NCBI RefSeq assembly: GCF_000372825.1
Contig: NZ_KB910516.1
Span: forward strand, 4,344,011-4,408,010
Length of the DNA stretch: 64,000 nt
Origin: Methylobacterium sp. 77
GTDB lineage: Bacteria; Pseudomonadota; Alphaproteobacteria; Rhizobiales; Beijerinckiaceae
Direction of reading: 5' to 3'
Made by a program: the position numbers and the translations under genes. Below the pieces are notes generated by a model. It saw only the letters and a list, made by a program, of their open reading frames with translations, was not told where the DNA came from and ran no database searches. Positions 8,552 through 18,040 of the stretch are shown here, piece by piece. Numbering within the stretch: position 1 is the first letter of the stretch; each line of letters begins with the position of its first letter.

Positions 8552-9049
8552 ATGAAGGGTGATGTGAAGGTCGTCGAGTACCTCAACCGAGGGCTCCGTA
8601 GCGAGCTGACGGCCGTGAGCCAGTACTGGCTCCATTTCCGCATGCTGAACGATTGGGGCTACATCGATCTCGCCAAGTTCTGGCGCAAGGAATCGATCGA
8701 GGAGATGAACCACGCCGACCGGTTCGTCGACCGGATCCTGTTCCTCGACGGGTTCCCGAACCTGCAGGAACTCGACCCGCTGCGGATCGGCCAGAATGTC
8801 GAGGAGATCATCGCCTGCGATCTCGCCGCCGAGACCGAGGCGCGCGCGCTCTATCTCGAAGCCGCGCAATACTGCGATTCGATCAACGACCGCGTCTCGA
8901 AGATCCTGTTCGAGGAACTCGCCGCCGACGAGGAAGGCCATATCGACTTCCTCGAGACGCAGCAGAACCTGATCGCCCAGGTCGGCCTGCCGCTCTACGC
9001 GCAGAAGCATATCGGTGGCCTCGAGGCGATCGCCCCGGAGAAGGACTAG
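8552..9049 (+). CDS. bfr: Bacterioferritin
   Basis: A 165-residue subunit of the 24-mer heme-containing iron store. Ferroxidase residues are recognisable: Glu in [11 protein letters not shown] (near 18), [10 protein letters not shown] (Glu51, His54), the [13 protein letters not shown] helix, and [10 protein letters not shown] (near 127-130). Met52, in EEMNHAD, is the heme ligand position. I prefer the ATG at 8552 ([14 protein letters not shown], the family start) to the GTG at 8543; ACGGGA at 8537-8542 is a fitting ribosome-binding site. It is co-transcribed with bfd and ends at a strong hairpin. Confidence 0.96.
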   Translation: MKGDVKVVEYLNRGLRSELTAVSQYWLHFRMLNDWGYIDLAKFWRKESIEEMNHADRFVDRILFLDGFPNLQELDPLRIGQNVEEIIACDLAAETEARALYLEAAQYCDSINDRVSKILFEELAADEEGHIDFLETQQNLIAQVGLPLYAQKHIGGLEAIAPEKD

Positions 9050-9058
9050 GACGACCGC

Positions 9059-9088
9059 CGCTGAGCGCCGGTTCGCCGGCGCTCAGCG
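9059..9088. terminator. GC-rich hairpin between convergent genes
   Basis: Positions 9059-9071 pair perfectly with 9076-9088 (13 bp, TTCG loop). The hairpin follows bfr by ten bases and overlaps the stop codon of the convergent Uma2-family gene. There is no T-run, so it may act as a bidirectional transcript end or stabiliser rather than a classic terminator. Confidence 0.6.
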
Positions 9089-9667
9089 CGCGATCACCCG
9101 GTAATAAATGTCGCGCAGGGGCAAGGCGGCCTGGATCGCCGCGAGGTCGAGGGTCGCATCGAGCCCCTCGAGCACCCTGAACCCCGTCCAGGCTCCGTCG
9201 ACCCGGTCGAAGACCTCGATATGTGCCCGGTCGCGCGCCACCAGCACGTAATGCTGGAGCGAGCCGAGCTGCTGATAGACGCTCCACTTCTCGAAACGGT
9301 CGCGGGCCTCCGTGCCGGGAGACAGGACCTCGAAGAGGACGGTCGGATTGTCCACCGAGGTCGTTCCCGGTTCGAGATCGCCACAGACGACGAGGACATC
9401 CGGCAACATCGCGGCGTCGAGCGGCCTGCTCTTCATGTAGAACGTCTCGGTGAAGGTCTGACAGGACGACCCCGCGGCGCGAAATCCGCTCTCCAGGCTG
9501 GTGGCGATGTTCTGGACGATCCGCCCATGCTCCCACCGGGCGCCGACCATCATCCGGACGACCCGGCCGCCGATCAGCTCCCAGCGTTCGTTGCTCGGTT
9601 TGTCGGCCAGCAGCTCCTCGAAATCGTCGAGCGCCATCATCTCGAAAAGCTGAGACGCGCGGCCCAT
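9083..9667 (-). CDS. Uma2 family (DUF820) endonuclease-like protein
   Basis: A 194-residue protein of the Uma2/DUF820 family, which has a PD-(D/E)xK nuclease fold but no settled function. Visible landmarks are ERWELIGGRVVRMM near residue 30, ALSLESGF-type helices, LPDVLVVCGDLEP near 90 (the Asp of the core), and VLFEVLSPGTEARDRFEKW, containing the Glu and the later Lys of the core, near 112-130. The last third (YVLVARDRAHIEVFDR) is also typical. It is a lone gene between bfr and ruvB on the opposite strand. Such genes are often mobile; codon use is not obviously different here. Confidence 0.85.
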   Translation of the reverse strand: MGRASQLFEMMALDDFEELLADKPSNERWELIGGRVVRMMVGARWEHGRIVQNIATSLESGFRAAGSSCQTFTETFYMKSRPLDAAMLPDVLVVCGDLEPGTTSVDNPTVLFEVLSPGTEARDRFEKWSVYQQLGSLQHYVLVARDRAHIEVFDRVDGAWTGFRVLEGLDATLDLAAIQAALPLRDIYYRVIAR

Positions 9668-9808
9668 CGCTGATCCCCTTGCCGGTTATCTCGGCGGCTT
9701 CATGCCGCCGACGGCGCAGTGTAGCGCGCGCGGCGGCGTTGTGCGACATCGGGCGAAACGTCCGTCCACCGGAGCAGGCCCCGTGCCGGGCCCCGAGCGA
9801 GAGCCCGT

Positions 9809-10912
9809 GTGAGCAAGCTCCCCAAGTCCGCGAAATCGCCGTCCCCGAAATCGCCGACCCTGCATCCGCTGCCGGACTCGCTGCTGACGCCCGAGCGCCG
9901 CCCGGACGATGTCGAGCAGTCGATCCGCCCCTTGAGCCTCGCCGAGTTCATCGGCCAGCGCGCGGCGCGCGCAAACATGCAGATCTTCATCGAATCGGCC
10001 AAGAAGACCGGCTCGGCCCTCGATCACGTCCTGTTCGTCGGGCCGCCCGGCCTCGGCAAGACCACCCTGGCGCAGATCGTGGCGCGCGAACTCGGGGTGA
10101 ACTTCCGCTCCACCTCCGGCCCGGTCATCGCCAAGGCCGGCGATCTCGCGGCCCAGCTCACCAATCTCGAAGAGCGCGACGTGCTCTTCATCGACGAGAT
10201 CCACCGCCTCAACCCGGCGGTGGAGGAGATCCTCTATCCGGCGATGGAGGATTACCAGCTCGACCTCATCATCGGCGAGGGGCCGGCGGCGCGCTCGGTG
10301 AAGATCGAGCTGCCGAAATTCACCCTGGTGGGCGCCACCACCCGCGCGGGCCTGCTCACCACGCCCCTGCGCGACCGGTTCGGCATCCCGATCCGCCTCG
10401 AATTCTACGATGTCGACGAGCTCGAACTCATCGTCACGCGCGGGGCGCGGGTGCTCGGCATCGGCATGTCGGCGGAGGGCGCCAACGAGATCGCCAAGCG
10501 GGCGCGCGGCACGCCGCGCATCGCCGGCCGGCTGCTGCGTCGGGTGCGCGACTTCGCCATCGTCGCCGATGCCCCCACCGTGACGCGGGCCATCGCCGAC
10601 CGGGCGCTGCAACTCCTCGACGTGGACCCCGCCGGCCTCGACGTGATGGACCGCAAGTACCTGACGATGATCGCCACCTCCTTCGGCGGCGGTCCGGTCG
10701 GCATCGAGACCATCGCGGCCGCGCTCTCCGAGCCGCGCGACGCCATCGAGGACATCATCGAGCCCTTCCTGATCCAGAAGGGTTTCGTCCAGCGCACCCC
10801 GCGCGGCCGCATGCTGACGCCGCACGCCTACAAGCATATGGGCTTCGCCGTCCCCCGGCGCGATCCGGCCACGCAGTTCGGGCTGTTCGGGGCGGGAGAT
10901 CCCGATGAGTGA
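9809..10912 (+). CDS. ruvB: Holliday junction ATP-dependent helicase RuvB
   Basis: A 367-residue AAA+ motor that drives branch migration on RuvA-bound junctions. It shows a Walker A ([13 protein letters not shown]), Walker B ([11 protein letters not shown]), sensor I ([20 protein letters not shown], which also holds the arginine finger) and the C-terminal winged helix ([22 protein letters not shown]). The start is a GTG (9809); the first 30 residues are Lys/Pro/Ser-rich and poorly conserved in the family, so the exact start is uncertain. It stands alone, 1.8 kb after ruvA. Confidence 0.97.
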   Translation: MSKLPKSAKSPSPKSPTLHPLPDSLLTPERRPDDVEQSIRPLSLAEFIGQRAARANMQIFIESAKKTGSALDHVLFVGPPGLGKTTLAQIVARELGVNFRSTSGPVIAKAGDLAAQLTNLEERDVLFIDEIHRLNPAVEEILYPAMEDYQLDLIIGEGPAARSVKIELPKFTLVGATTRAGLLTTPLRDRFGIPIRLEFYDVDELELIVTRGARVLGIGMSAEGANEIAKRARGTPRIAGRLLRRVRDFAIVADAPTVTRAIADRALQLLDVDPAGLDVMDRKYLTMIATSFGGGPVGIETIAAALSEPRDAIEDIIEPFLIQKGFVQRTPRGRMLTPHAYKHMGFAVPRRDPATQFGLFGAGDPDE

Positions 10913-11068
10913 TGAGGGCGGCCACGGTCGGGGCTTCATCGACCGACGAGAACCCGGTCGATCACCTCCCTCCGCGATCCGTCCCCTCAAGGTGGCAGGA
11001 AGGTGTCGTGGCCGATTCGTGGCACCGGACTGTGCCGCCGACCCCGTATCGATGGCGGGCAGGTTTCG

Positions 11069-12013
11069 ATGAAGCCTGACGGAGCGACATCCTCGGTCCG
11101 GATCACCCGCCGCACCGTCGTGCTCGGCCTCGGTGCCGCTGCCCTCGGCGCCAGCGGCACCGCCGCCTACGGCATCGGCATCGAACCGATGCGCCTCGCC
11201 ATCACGCGATACCGGATCAGGCCGGGGGCGCCCTGGCCCGAGGGTTTGTCCCTGCGGATCGTGGCGGTCTCGGACGTCCATGCCTGCGATCCGTTCATGA
11301 CGCCCGAGCATATCCGGCGGATCGTCGAGACGGCCAACGGCCTCGGCGGCGACGTGATCGTCCTGCTCGGCGATTACGTGCGCGGCATGCACGCCTTCAC
11401 CACCATCGTCGAATCCGCCGATTGGGCCCCGGTCCTCGGCGCCCTGAAGGCCCCGCTCGGCACCTATGCCATCCTCGGCAACCACGATTGGTGGGCCGAC
11501 CGGGCGGCCTGCGAGCGCGGTCACGGCCCGACCTTCGCCGGAGAGGCGCTGACCCGCGCCGGAATCCGCGTTCTCGAGAACGAGGCGCTGCCATTGCAGG
11601 TGAGGGGACACGACGTCTGGCTCGCCGGGCTCGGCGACCAGCTCAGCTTCCAGGGCACGTGGTGGCGCTACGGCTTCAAGCGGATGGGCAGCGACGACCT
11701 GCCCGCGACCCTCGCCGCGATCCCGGACGGCGCGCCCGCCATCCTGCTCGCCCACGAGCCGGACATCTTCCCGAAGGTTCCCGCCCGCGTCGCCCTCACC
11801 CTGTCGGGCCATACCCATGGCGGACAGGTCAGGCTGTTCGGCTACGCGCCGGTCGTGCCCTCGCGCTACGGACGGCGCTACGCCTACGGCCATGTCCGCG
11901 AGCAGACCGATCTCGTCGTCTCCGGCGGCCTCGGCATGAGCGGCCTGCCCGTCCGCCTCGGCATCCCGCCCGAGATCGTCGTGGTCGACCTGTCCTCGGA
12001 GCCGGTGGCATGA
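11069..12013 (+). CDS. Tat-exported metallophosphoesterase (copy 1)
   Basis: A 314-residue calcineurin-like phosphoesterase of the YaeI/YkuE kind. I start at the ATG at 11069 because it places a twin-arginine signal (ITRRTVVLGLGAAALG, residues 11-27) at the N-terminus. Metal-binding motifs appear in order: SDVHACD, LLGDYV, ILGNHDWW, LLAHEPD and SGHTHGGQ. Together these are a complete dinuclear metal site. Relatives act on phospholipid head groups or other phosphodiesters; the substrate here is unknown. It overlaps the next gene by ATGA and is clearly its paralogue. Confidence 0.85.
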   Translation: MKPDGATSSVRITRRTVVLGLGAAALGASGTAAYGIGIEPMRLAITRYRIRPGAPWPEGLSLRIVAVSDVHACDPFMTPEHIRRIVETANGLGGDVIVLLGDYVRGMHAFTTIVESADWAPVLGALKAPLGTYAILGNHDWWADRAACERGHGPTFAGEALTRAGIRVLENEALPLQVRGHDVWLAGLGDQLSFQGTWWRYGFKRMGSDDLPATLAAIPDGAPAILLAHEPDIFPKVPARVALTLSGHTHGGQVRLFGYAPVVPSRYGRRYAYGHVREQTDLVVSGGLGMSGLPVRLGIPPEIVVVDLSSEPVA

Positions 12014-12984
12014 GCCTCGACGAGGATCGGATCGGCGAGGAGGCGTTGCCCTCCAAGACGCCTGCGGTGAGGATCACGCGCCGGACGGTGCTTGCCGGAC
12101 TCGGAGGAATCGTCCTCGCGGGCGGCGCGACCTCGGCCTACGGCATCGGCATCGAGCCCATGCGCCTGTCGGTGACGCGCTATGCCATCAGGCCGAAGGG
12201 ACATTGGCCGGCCGGGCAGACGCTGCGGATCGTGGCGCTCGCCGATATCCATGCCTGCGAGCCCTGGATGAGTGCCGCACGGATCGCCGGCATCGTCGCC
12301 ACCGCGAACTCTTTGGGCGGCGACGTGATCGTGCTGCTCGGCGACTACGTGACCGGTCAGAATTTCGTCACACGCTATGTCGACGCCGCCGAATGGGCAC
12401 CCGAACTCGGCCGGCTCAAGGCGCCGCTCGGCACATACGCCATCCTCGGCAATCACGATTGGTGGGAAGACCGCACGGCGCAGAAGCGTGGCTCCGGCCC
12501 GACCATCGCCGGCGAAGCCCTGACGCGGGCCGGCATCCGTGTCCTCGACAACGATGCGATTCGCCTGGAACGCGACGACCGGGCGTTCTGGCTCGCGGGG
12601 CTCGGCGACCAGCTCGCCCTGCTGCCGACCCGCAAGCGCCATGGCCATCCGCGCATCGGCGTCGACGATCTGGACAAGACCCTCGCCGGGATACCGGACG
12701 GTGCGCCGACGATCCTGCTCGCGCACGAGCCCGACATCTTCCCGCAGGTGCCGGCCCATGTGGCGCTGACCCTCTCCGGCCACACCCATGGCGGGCAGGT
12801 TCGCCTGTTCGGTTATTCTCCCGTTGTCCCGTCGCGCTACGCCAACCGGTACGCCTACGGCCATGTCCGCGAGCAGGCCGATCTCGTCGTCTCCGGCGGG
12901 CTCGGAAACAGCATCGCGCCGGTCCGTTTCGGTGTTCCCCCCGAGATCGTCGTGGTCGACCTGTCCTCGGAAGCCATCGCATGA
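12010..12984 (+). CDS. Tat-exported metallophosphoesterase (copy 2)
   Basis: A 324-residue tandem paralogue of the preceding gene. It has its own twin-arginine signal (ITRRTVLAGLGGIVLAGG) and the same metal motifs: ADIHACE, LLGDYV, ILGNHDWW, LLAHEPD, SGHTHGGQ. The ATG at 12010 overlaps the previous stop (ATGA), and its own stop overlaps ybgC in the same way. The copies differ most between the GNHD motif and the LAHEPD motif: copy 1 has an aromatic stretch around WWRYGFKRM and copy 2 a basic RKRHGHPRI. This suggests different substrate preference rather than recent duplication without change. Confidence 0.85.
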   Translation: MSLDEDRIGEEALPSKTPAVRITRRTVLAGLGGIVLAGGATSAYGIGIEPMRLSVTRYAIRPKGHWPAGQTLRIVALADIHACEPWMSAARIAGIVATANSLGGDVIVLLGDYVTGQNFVTRYVDAAEWAPELGRLKAPLGTYAILGNHDWWEDRTAQKRGSGPTIAGEALTRAGIRVLDNDAIRLERDDRAFWLAGLGDQLALLPTRKRHGHPRIGVDDLDKTLAGIPDGAPTILLAHEPDIFPQVPAHVALTLSGHTHGGQVRLFGYSPVVPSRYANRYAYGHVREQADLVVSGGLGNSIAPVRFGVPPEIVVVDLSSEAIA

Positions 12985-13421
12985 ACCCTGATCGCACGAC
13001 CTCGCATCGCATCGACATCCGCGTCTATTACGAGGACACGGACTTTTCCGGGTTCGTCTATCACGCCAATTATTTGCGCTACATGGAGCGCGGCCGCACG
13101 GAGTTGCTTCGGGCGCTGGCCATGGAACAGGCCGACCTGCAGCGCGATTCCGCGCTGATCTTCGTGGTGCGGCGCATGGTCCTCGACTTCCTGCGGCCGG
13201 CGCGGATGGACGATATGCTCTCCATCGTAACGAGGCCGCTCGAATTGCGCGGCGCGTCGATGCCGATGAGCCAGGAAGTGCGGCGCGGAGACGAAATCCT
13301 CCTCAAGGCAGAGGTCACCGTGGCGGCGGTGCGGGATGGCCGCGCCGTCCGCCTGCCGGACGCCCTGCGCCGTGCCCTGTCGCAACGTTTCGATGCCGCC
13401 GGAGATGCAGCCGCCTCCTGA
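12981..13421 (+). CDS. ybgC: Tol-Pal-associated acyl-CoA thioesterase YbgC
   Basis: A 146-residue hotdog-fold thioesterase of the YbgC family, commonly the first gene of tol-pal clusters and linked to phospholipid metabolism. The signature DIRVYYEDTDFSGFVYHANYL contains the catalytic Asp and is followed by RYMERGRTELLRAL. The start at 12981 overlaps the phosphoesterase stop by four bases (ATGA) and gives normal family length; longer readings of the frame are antisense-like. About 300 bases separate it from tolQ, and this gap contains a hairpin repeat. Confidence 0.93.
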   Translation: MNPDRTTSHRIDIRVYYEDTDFSGFVYHANYLRYMERGRTELLRALAMEQADLQRDSALIFVVRRMVLDFLRPARMDDMLSIVTRPLELRGASMPMSQEVRRGDEILLKAEVTVAAVRDGRAVRLPDALRRALSQRFDAAGDAAAS

Positions 13422-13430
13422 TCGGGCCGC

Positions 13431-13469
13431 GTCTTTTCCGACAACCGGTTCCCACTTTTCGGAAAAGAC
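13431..13469. repeat. Hairpin repeat element
   Basis: An 11-bp perfect inverted repeat (13431-13441 with 13459-13469) encloses 17 bases that include AACCGGTTCCCACTTTT. Phrases like this recur between genes in many alphaproteobacterial genomes, so I read it as an interspersed palindromic element. No T-run follows. It could stop transcription between ybgC and tolQ. Confidence 0.6.
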
Positions 13470-13723
13470 GCTCCAGCGCCGCGCCGTGCGGCCCGGCGAT
13501 TGCCTGGCCATGCCGTCAGCGGGAGGCTGCGGCCTCCGACGCCATGGAATGACGGGCATCCTCACGGTTCATTAACCTTGACGGCGGAGGAAGGTGAGCG
13601 GGTTCGTTTTGCGATGCACCCCATACTTTCGACAGATTCACCAGCGATCTGGGGAGCATACCGCCCGGATCAGGTGGAGTGCGGGAGTCGGCCGCCCGGT
13701 CGACCCGGGACGAGGACGAACGC

Positions 13724-14440
<717 letters not shown>

Positions 14441-14474
14441 TTCCGACCATTTTCAAGAGCATCGAGGCACGATC

Positions 14475-14918
14475 ATGGGCATGGCCCACGGCGCGGCGCA
14501 GGGTGGAAGCAGGCGGCGTCGCGCGCGTCGCGGCGGAGCCATCAACGAGATCAATATGACGCCGTTCATCGACGTCGTGCTCGTGCTGCTCATCGTGTTC
14601 ATGGTGGCCGCGCCGATGATGACGGTGGGCGTGCCCCTCGACCTGCCGCAATCCAAGGCGAGCCCGCTCAATTCCGACAGCACTCCGGTGACGCTCTCGA
14701 TCCGCCAGACCGGCCAGGTCTTCCTCGGCGAGGCCGAACTCACCGACGACACCATCGTCCCGAAACTCGTGGATACCTCCAAGTCCGGCTTCGAGGAGCG
14801 GGTCTTCGTGCGCGGCGACAAGCGCGTCGATTACGGACGCGTGGCCCAGGTGATGGCGATCGTGACGGGCGGCGGCTTCAAGAAGGTCGCCCTCGTCACC
14901 GAGCCGGACCAGAAGTAG
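14475..14918 (+). CDS. tolR: TolR, motor subunit of the Tol-Pal system
   Basis: A 147-residue ExbD/TolR protein: a short basic cytoplasmic start (GGSRRRRARRG), a single membrane helix containing the essential Asp (INEINMTPFIDVVLVLLIVF) and a periplasmic domain (VPLDLPQSKA and onward) ending in RVAQVMAIVTGGGFKKVALV. Position between tolQ and tolA distinguishes it from the exbD copy at 41242-41721, which it resembles. Confidence 0.95.
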   Translation: MGMAHGAAQGGSRRRRARRGGAINEINMTPFIDVVLVLLIVFMVAAPMMTVGVPLDLPQSKASPLNSDSTPVTLSIRQTGQVFLGEAELTDDTIVPKLVDTSKSGFEERVFVRGDKRVDYGRVAQVMAIVTGGGFKKVALVTEPDQK

Positions 14919-14932
14919 CGGACGCCGCCACC

Positions 14933-16360
14933 GTGAAGCTTCCCTCCAAATTCCGCGAACCGGGCGTCTGGATCTCGACCGGCGTCCATGTCGCGGTGCT
15001 CACCGTGGCGCTGATGTCGGTGGCCGCTCCCGCCCTGCCGGATGCGCAGGAGGGCGTGCCGGTGGAGGTGATGACCGAGCAGCAATTCTCCGAGCTGACC
15101 AAGGGCGAGAAGAACGCGGAGAAGCCCCTGCCCGATGCCAAGCCCCGGGCCGACAAGGTCTCCGAGAAGTTCGAGGAGCGCGAGCCCGAGAATTCCAAGC
15201 TCGATGCTCCGGCTCCGCCGAAGCGCCCGGCCGACATGAAGGTCGCCAGCGCCGAGGAGATGCCCCTGCGCATGCCCGAGCCCGAGAAGGATTCCGCCAA
15301 GGACGCCGCCGAGGCTGCGGCCAAGGCCGAGGCGGCGGCCGAAGCCAAGGAAGCCGCGAAAGCCGAAGCCGCGAAAGCGGCCGAAGCCAAGGCGGCCGAA
15401 GCTAAGGCGGCCGCTGCTGAAGCAAAGGCTGCCGCCAAGGCGGAGGCGGCCAAAGCCGAGGCCAAGGCCGAAGCCGTGAAGGCCGCCAAGGTCGAGGCCG
15501 AGAAGCGCGAGAAGCTCGCCGAACTCATCGAGCGCCAGGAAGCCGAAGCCATCGCCAAGGCGGATGCCGCCAAGGCCGAGAAGGCCAAGGCGCTCGCGGA
15601 GGCCAAGGCAGAGGCGAAGGCGCAGGCCGATGCCAAGGCGAAAGCCGACGCGAAGGCCAAGGCCGAAGCGCTCGCCAAGGCGGAGAAGGCTGAGGCGGAA
15701 GCCGAGGCCAAGGCCGAAGCGAAGGCCAAGGCGGAGGCCGAGCGCCAGCAGGCGGTCGCGGAGGCGAAGGCCGCGGCGGATGCTCAGGCGAAAGCCGATG
15801 CCAAGGCGAAGGCCGAGGCCGCCGCCAAGGCCGAGGCGAAGGCCAAAGCCAAGGCGATGGCGGATGCGCACGCCAAGGCCGATGCGGAGGCGAAGGCCAG
15901 GAAACAGGCCGAGCTCGCCGACAAGTTCAGCTCAGGCGACATCAAGCAGCTTCTCGCCTCGAAGGCGCCCTCGCAATCGACCGGCGCCACAGGCCGCGAC
16001 GTTCAGCGCACGGCCTCGCTGGGAGCCGCCAGCGGCACCTCGCAGCGCCTGTCGCCCTCCATGCGCGACTCGCTGATCGGGATGCTGACCCAGCAGATCG
16101 AGCGCTGCTACTCGGCGCCGCCCGGTGCGTCGCAGGGGGTGGTGCTGCCGATGCTCGACATCCGCCTCTCCGCCAACGGTTCTCTGAGCACCGAACCGCG
16201 GATCATGCGCGGCGGCGCCAATGCGGTGGATCGCTCCCTCGCCGAGGCCGCTCTGCGTGCGGTGAAGCGCTGCGCGCCCTACAAGATCCCGCCCCAGTTC
16301 GCGCCGTATTACGATGACTGGAAGGCGATCAACGCGGAATTCGAGTTCTCGCGGGTGTAA
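14933..16360 (+). CDS. tolA: TolA, periplasm-spanning Tol-Pal protein
   Basis: A 475-residue protein that links the TolQR motor to the outer membrane. It starts with GTG (14933), has one membrane helix near residues 15-33 (WISTGVHVAVLTVALMSVAA), a very long Ala/Lys/Glu-rich helical rod from about residue 95 to 330, and a C-terminal TolA domain with RDSLIGMLTQQIERCYSAPP near 375 and the Cys-containing AVKRCAPYKIPPQFAPYYDDW end. The low-complexity rod uses repeated GCC/GAG/AAG codons, which makes the opposite strand look falsely coding. Confidence 0.93.
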   Translation: MKLPSKFREPGVWISTGVHVAVLTVALMSVAAPALPDAQEGVPVEVMTEQQFSELTKGEKNAEKPLPDAKPRADKVSEKFEEREPENSKLDAPAPPKRPADMKVASAEEMPLRMPEPEKDSAKDAAEAAAKAEAAAEAKEAAKAEAAKAAEAKAAEAKAAAAEAKAAAKAEAAKAEAKAEAVKAAKVEAEKREKLAELIERQEAEAIAKADAAKAEKAKALAEAKAEAKAQADAKAKADAKAKAEALAKAEKAEAEAEAKAEAKAKAEAERQQAVAEAKAAADAQAKADAKAKAEAAAKAEAKAKAKAMADAHAKADAEAKARKQAELADKFSSGDIKQLLASKAPSQSTGATGRDVQRTASLGAASGTSQRLSPSMRDSLIGMLTQQIERCYSAPPGASQGVVLPMLDIRLSANGSLSTEPRIMRGGANAVDRSLAEAALRAVKRCAPYKIPPQFAPYYDDWKAINAEFEFSRV

Positions 16361-16400
16361 TGCGAGACGCCTATAACCTCGGACCGGTCCAACCCATTCG

Positions 16401-16514
16401 CCTCATCCTGAGGTGCCGAAGCGTCAGCGAAGGCCTCGAAGGAGCCCTCCAGTACTCTCGCGCTCACTGGAGGGCTCCTTCGAGGCCCGCTAACGCGGGC
16501 ACCTCAGGATGAGG
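16401..16514. repeat. Long palindromic repeat element between tolA and tolB
   Basis: A near-complete inverted repeat of 114 bases. Outer arms 16401-16417 and 16498-16514 pair over 17 bp and begin CCTCATCCTGAGGTGCC; inner arms 16432-16453 and 16466-16487 pair over 22 bp; the loop is 12 bases. A short unpaired region separates the two stems on each side. CCTCATCCTGAGG palindromes are widespread intergenic repeats in Methylobacterium and Bradyrhizobium genomes. In RNA it would form a very stable hairpin inside the tol transcript. Confidence 0.9.
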
Positions 16515-16605
16515 TCGAGGATGGGACGGATCGAACATACGGATCGGGCCTGTTCCCCCAACGATCAGCGCCCCGAATTCCTGCCCCATCTCTCGGAATT
16601 TCTTC

Positions 16606-17937
16606 ATGACCGACACCCTTCACCGGCGGCTGTCCTCGCCTCTGGCGTCCCTCCTCGCGATCCTGGCCCTGGTTCTCGCCTTCGCCGCGCCCGCGCAGGC
16701 GCAGCTGAACCTGCGGATCGGCGGCGGCTCGTTCCAGCCGATGCCGATCGCCGTCGCCGACTTCTCCGGCGATCCGAGCCTCGGCCTGCTGGTGTCGAGC
16801 GTGGTCACGAACAACCTGAGGCGGTCCGGCTATTTCGTGCCCCTGGAGAAGGGGAAGTTCCCGGAAAACCCCGGCTTCGACGCGGTGCCGGGCTTCGACA
16901 AGTGGCGCGCCGCCGGCGCCCAGGCGCTGATCACCGGCCGCGTCGGGCGCGATCCCTCGGGCAAGCTCAAGGTCGAGTTCCGGCTCTGGGACGTCACCTC
17001 CGGCCAGCAGCTCGCCGGCCAGCAATACGGCGCGGACGTCGCCAATGCGCGCCGCACCGGCCACCTCATCTCGGACGTGGTCTATACCAAGATCACCGGC
17101 CTCGGCGGCTGGTTCGACAGCCGCATCGCCTTCGTCGACGAATCCGGCTCGAAGGAGAACCGCCGCAAGCGCCTGATGGTGATGGACCAGGACGGCGCCA
17201 ATGTCCGGGCCCTCACCACCGGTGAATCCGCCGTCGTGGCCCCGCGCTACTCGCCGGCGACGCAGGACATCGCCTTCATGACTCAGGCCACCGGCCAGCA
17301 GCCGCGCATCCAGGTGATCAACCTCGAGACCGGCGCGCGCCAAGCCATCGGCCGGATGGATTCGATGAGCACCAGCCCGCGCTTCTCGCCCGACGGCCAC
17401 CACCTCGTGATGAGCGTGCAGCAGGGCGGCAACGCCGATATCGTGAAGATGGATCTCGGCTCGAAGGCGCAGACGCCGATCACCAACGGCAACGCCATCG
17501 ATACCTCGCCGACCTACTCGCCGGACGGACGCCAGATCGTGTTCGAATCCGATCGCGGCGGTTCGCAGCAGGTCTACGTGATGGGCGCCGACGGCTCGAA
17601 CCCGACCCGCATCTCGTTCGGTGAAGGCTCGGCCTCGCAGCCGGCCTGGTCACCCAAGGGCGACCTCATCGCCTTCACCCGCCAGCGCAAGGGCGGTTTC
17701 GCCATCTGCGTGATGAAGCCGGACGGCTCGGGTGAGCGGGTTCTCACCGAGGGCTTCCACAACGAGGGGCCGACCTTCGCGCCCAACGGCCAGTACGTGC
17801 TGTTCTTCCGCGATCCCGGCGGCCAGGGCGGCGGCAAGCTCTACATGGTCGACATCACCGGCAAGGTGGAACAGCCCGTCCCGACGCCCTCCTATGCCTC
17901 GGACCCGACCTGGTCGCCGCTGCTCGCGGGGAAGTAG
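16606..17937 (+). CDS. tolB: TolB, periplasmic beta-propeller of the Tol-Pal system
   Basis: A 443-residue secreted protein. Residues 1-32 are a signal peptide ending AFAAPAQA. The N-terminal domain (LNLRIGGGSFQPMPIAVADF onward) interacts with TolA. From about residue 200 a six-bladed propeller shows repeated SPDG-type blades (RFSPDGHHLVMS, TYSPDGRQIVFESDRGG, WSPKGDLIAFTRQ, FAPNGQYVLFF) that bind Pal. It is separated from tolA by the palindromic repeat. Unlike in most genomes no pal gene follows; the next gene is on the opposite strand. Confidence 0.96.
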   Translation: MTDTLHRRLSSPLASLLAILALVLAFAAPAQAQLNLRIGGGSFQPMPIAVADFSGDPSLGLLVSSVVTNNLRRSGYFVPLEKGKFPENPGFDAVPGFDKWRAAGAQALITGRVGRDPSGKLKVEFRLWDVTSGQQLAGQQYGADVANARRTGHLISDVVYTKITGLGGWFDSRIAFVDESGSKENRRKRLMVMDQDGANVRALTTGESAVVAPRYSPATQDIAFMTQATGQQPRIQVINLETGARQAIGRMDSMSTSPRFSPDGHHLVMSVQQGGNADIVKMDLGSKAQTPITNGNAIDTSPTYSPDGRQIVFESDRGGSQQVYVMGADGSNPTRISFGEGSASQPAWSPKGDLIAFTRQRKGGFAICVMKPDGSGERVLTEGFHNEGPTFAPNGQYVLFFRDPGGQGGGKLYMVDITGKVEQPVPTPSYASDPTWSPLLAGK

Positions 17938-18005
17938 CCCCCAAACGGGCTCCGGGAGGCGCGGAGCCGGTGCCTTCCGTATACGTCATCGATGGACAGA
18001 CGATG

Positions 18006-18040
18006 ATCCCTCTCCGGCAGATCGCGCGCCGGAGAGGGAT
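18006..18040. terminator. Bidirectional hairpin after tolB
   Basis: Positions 18006-18018 pair perfectly with 18028-18040 (13 bp, 9-base loop), 69 bases after the tolB stop and about 100 bases past the convergent MFS gene's stop. There is no T-run. The location between convergent genes supports a transcript-end role. Confidence 0.6.

Noticed and set aside
9083-9667. Uma2 gene as a sign of a mobile element
   Set aside because: No transposase, integrase or terminal repeats around it; the family is often chromosomal.
10905-11071. Short frame overlapping the ruvB stop ([10 protein letters not shown]...)
   Set aside because: Arg/Pro/Gly-rich, no domain, ends at the phosphoesterase start; likely noncoding.
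14831-15871. Minus-strand Leu/Gly-rich frame opposite tolA
   Set aside because: It is the reverse reading of the Ala/Lys/Glu rod of TolA; the low complexity is a codon artefact.
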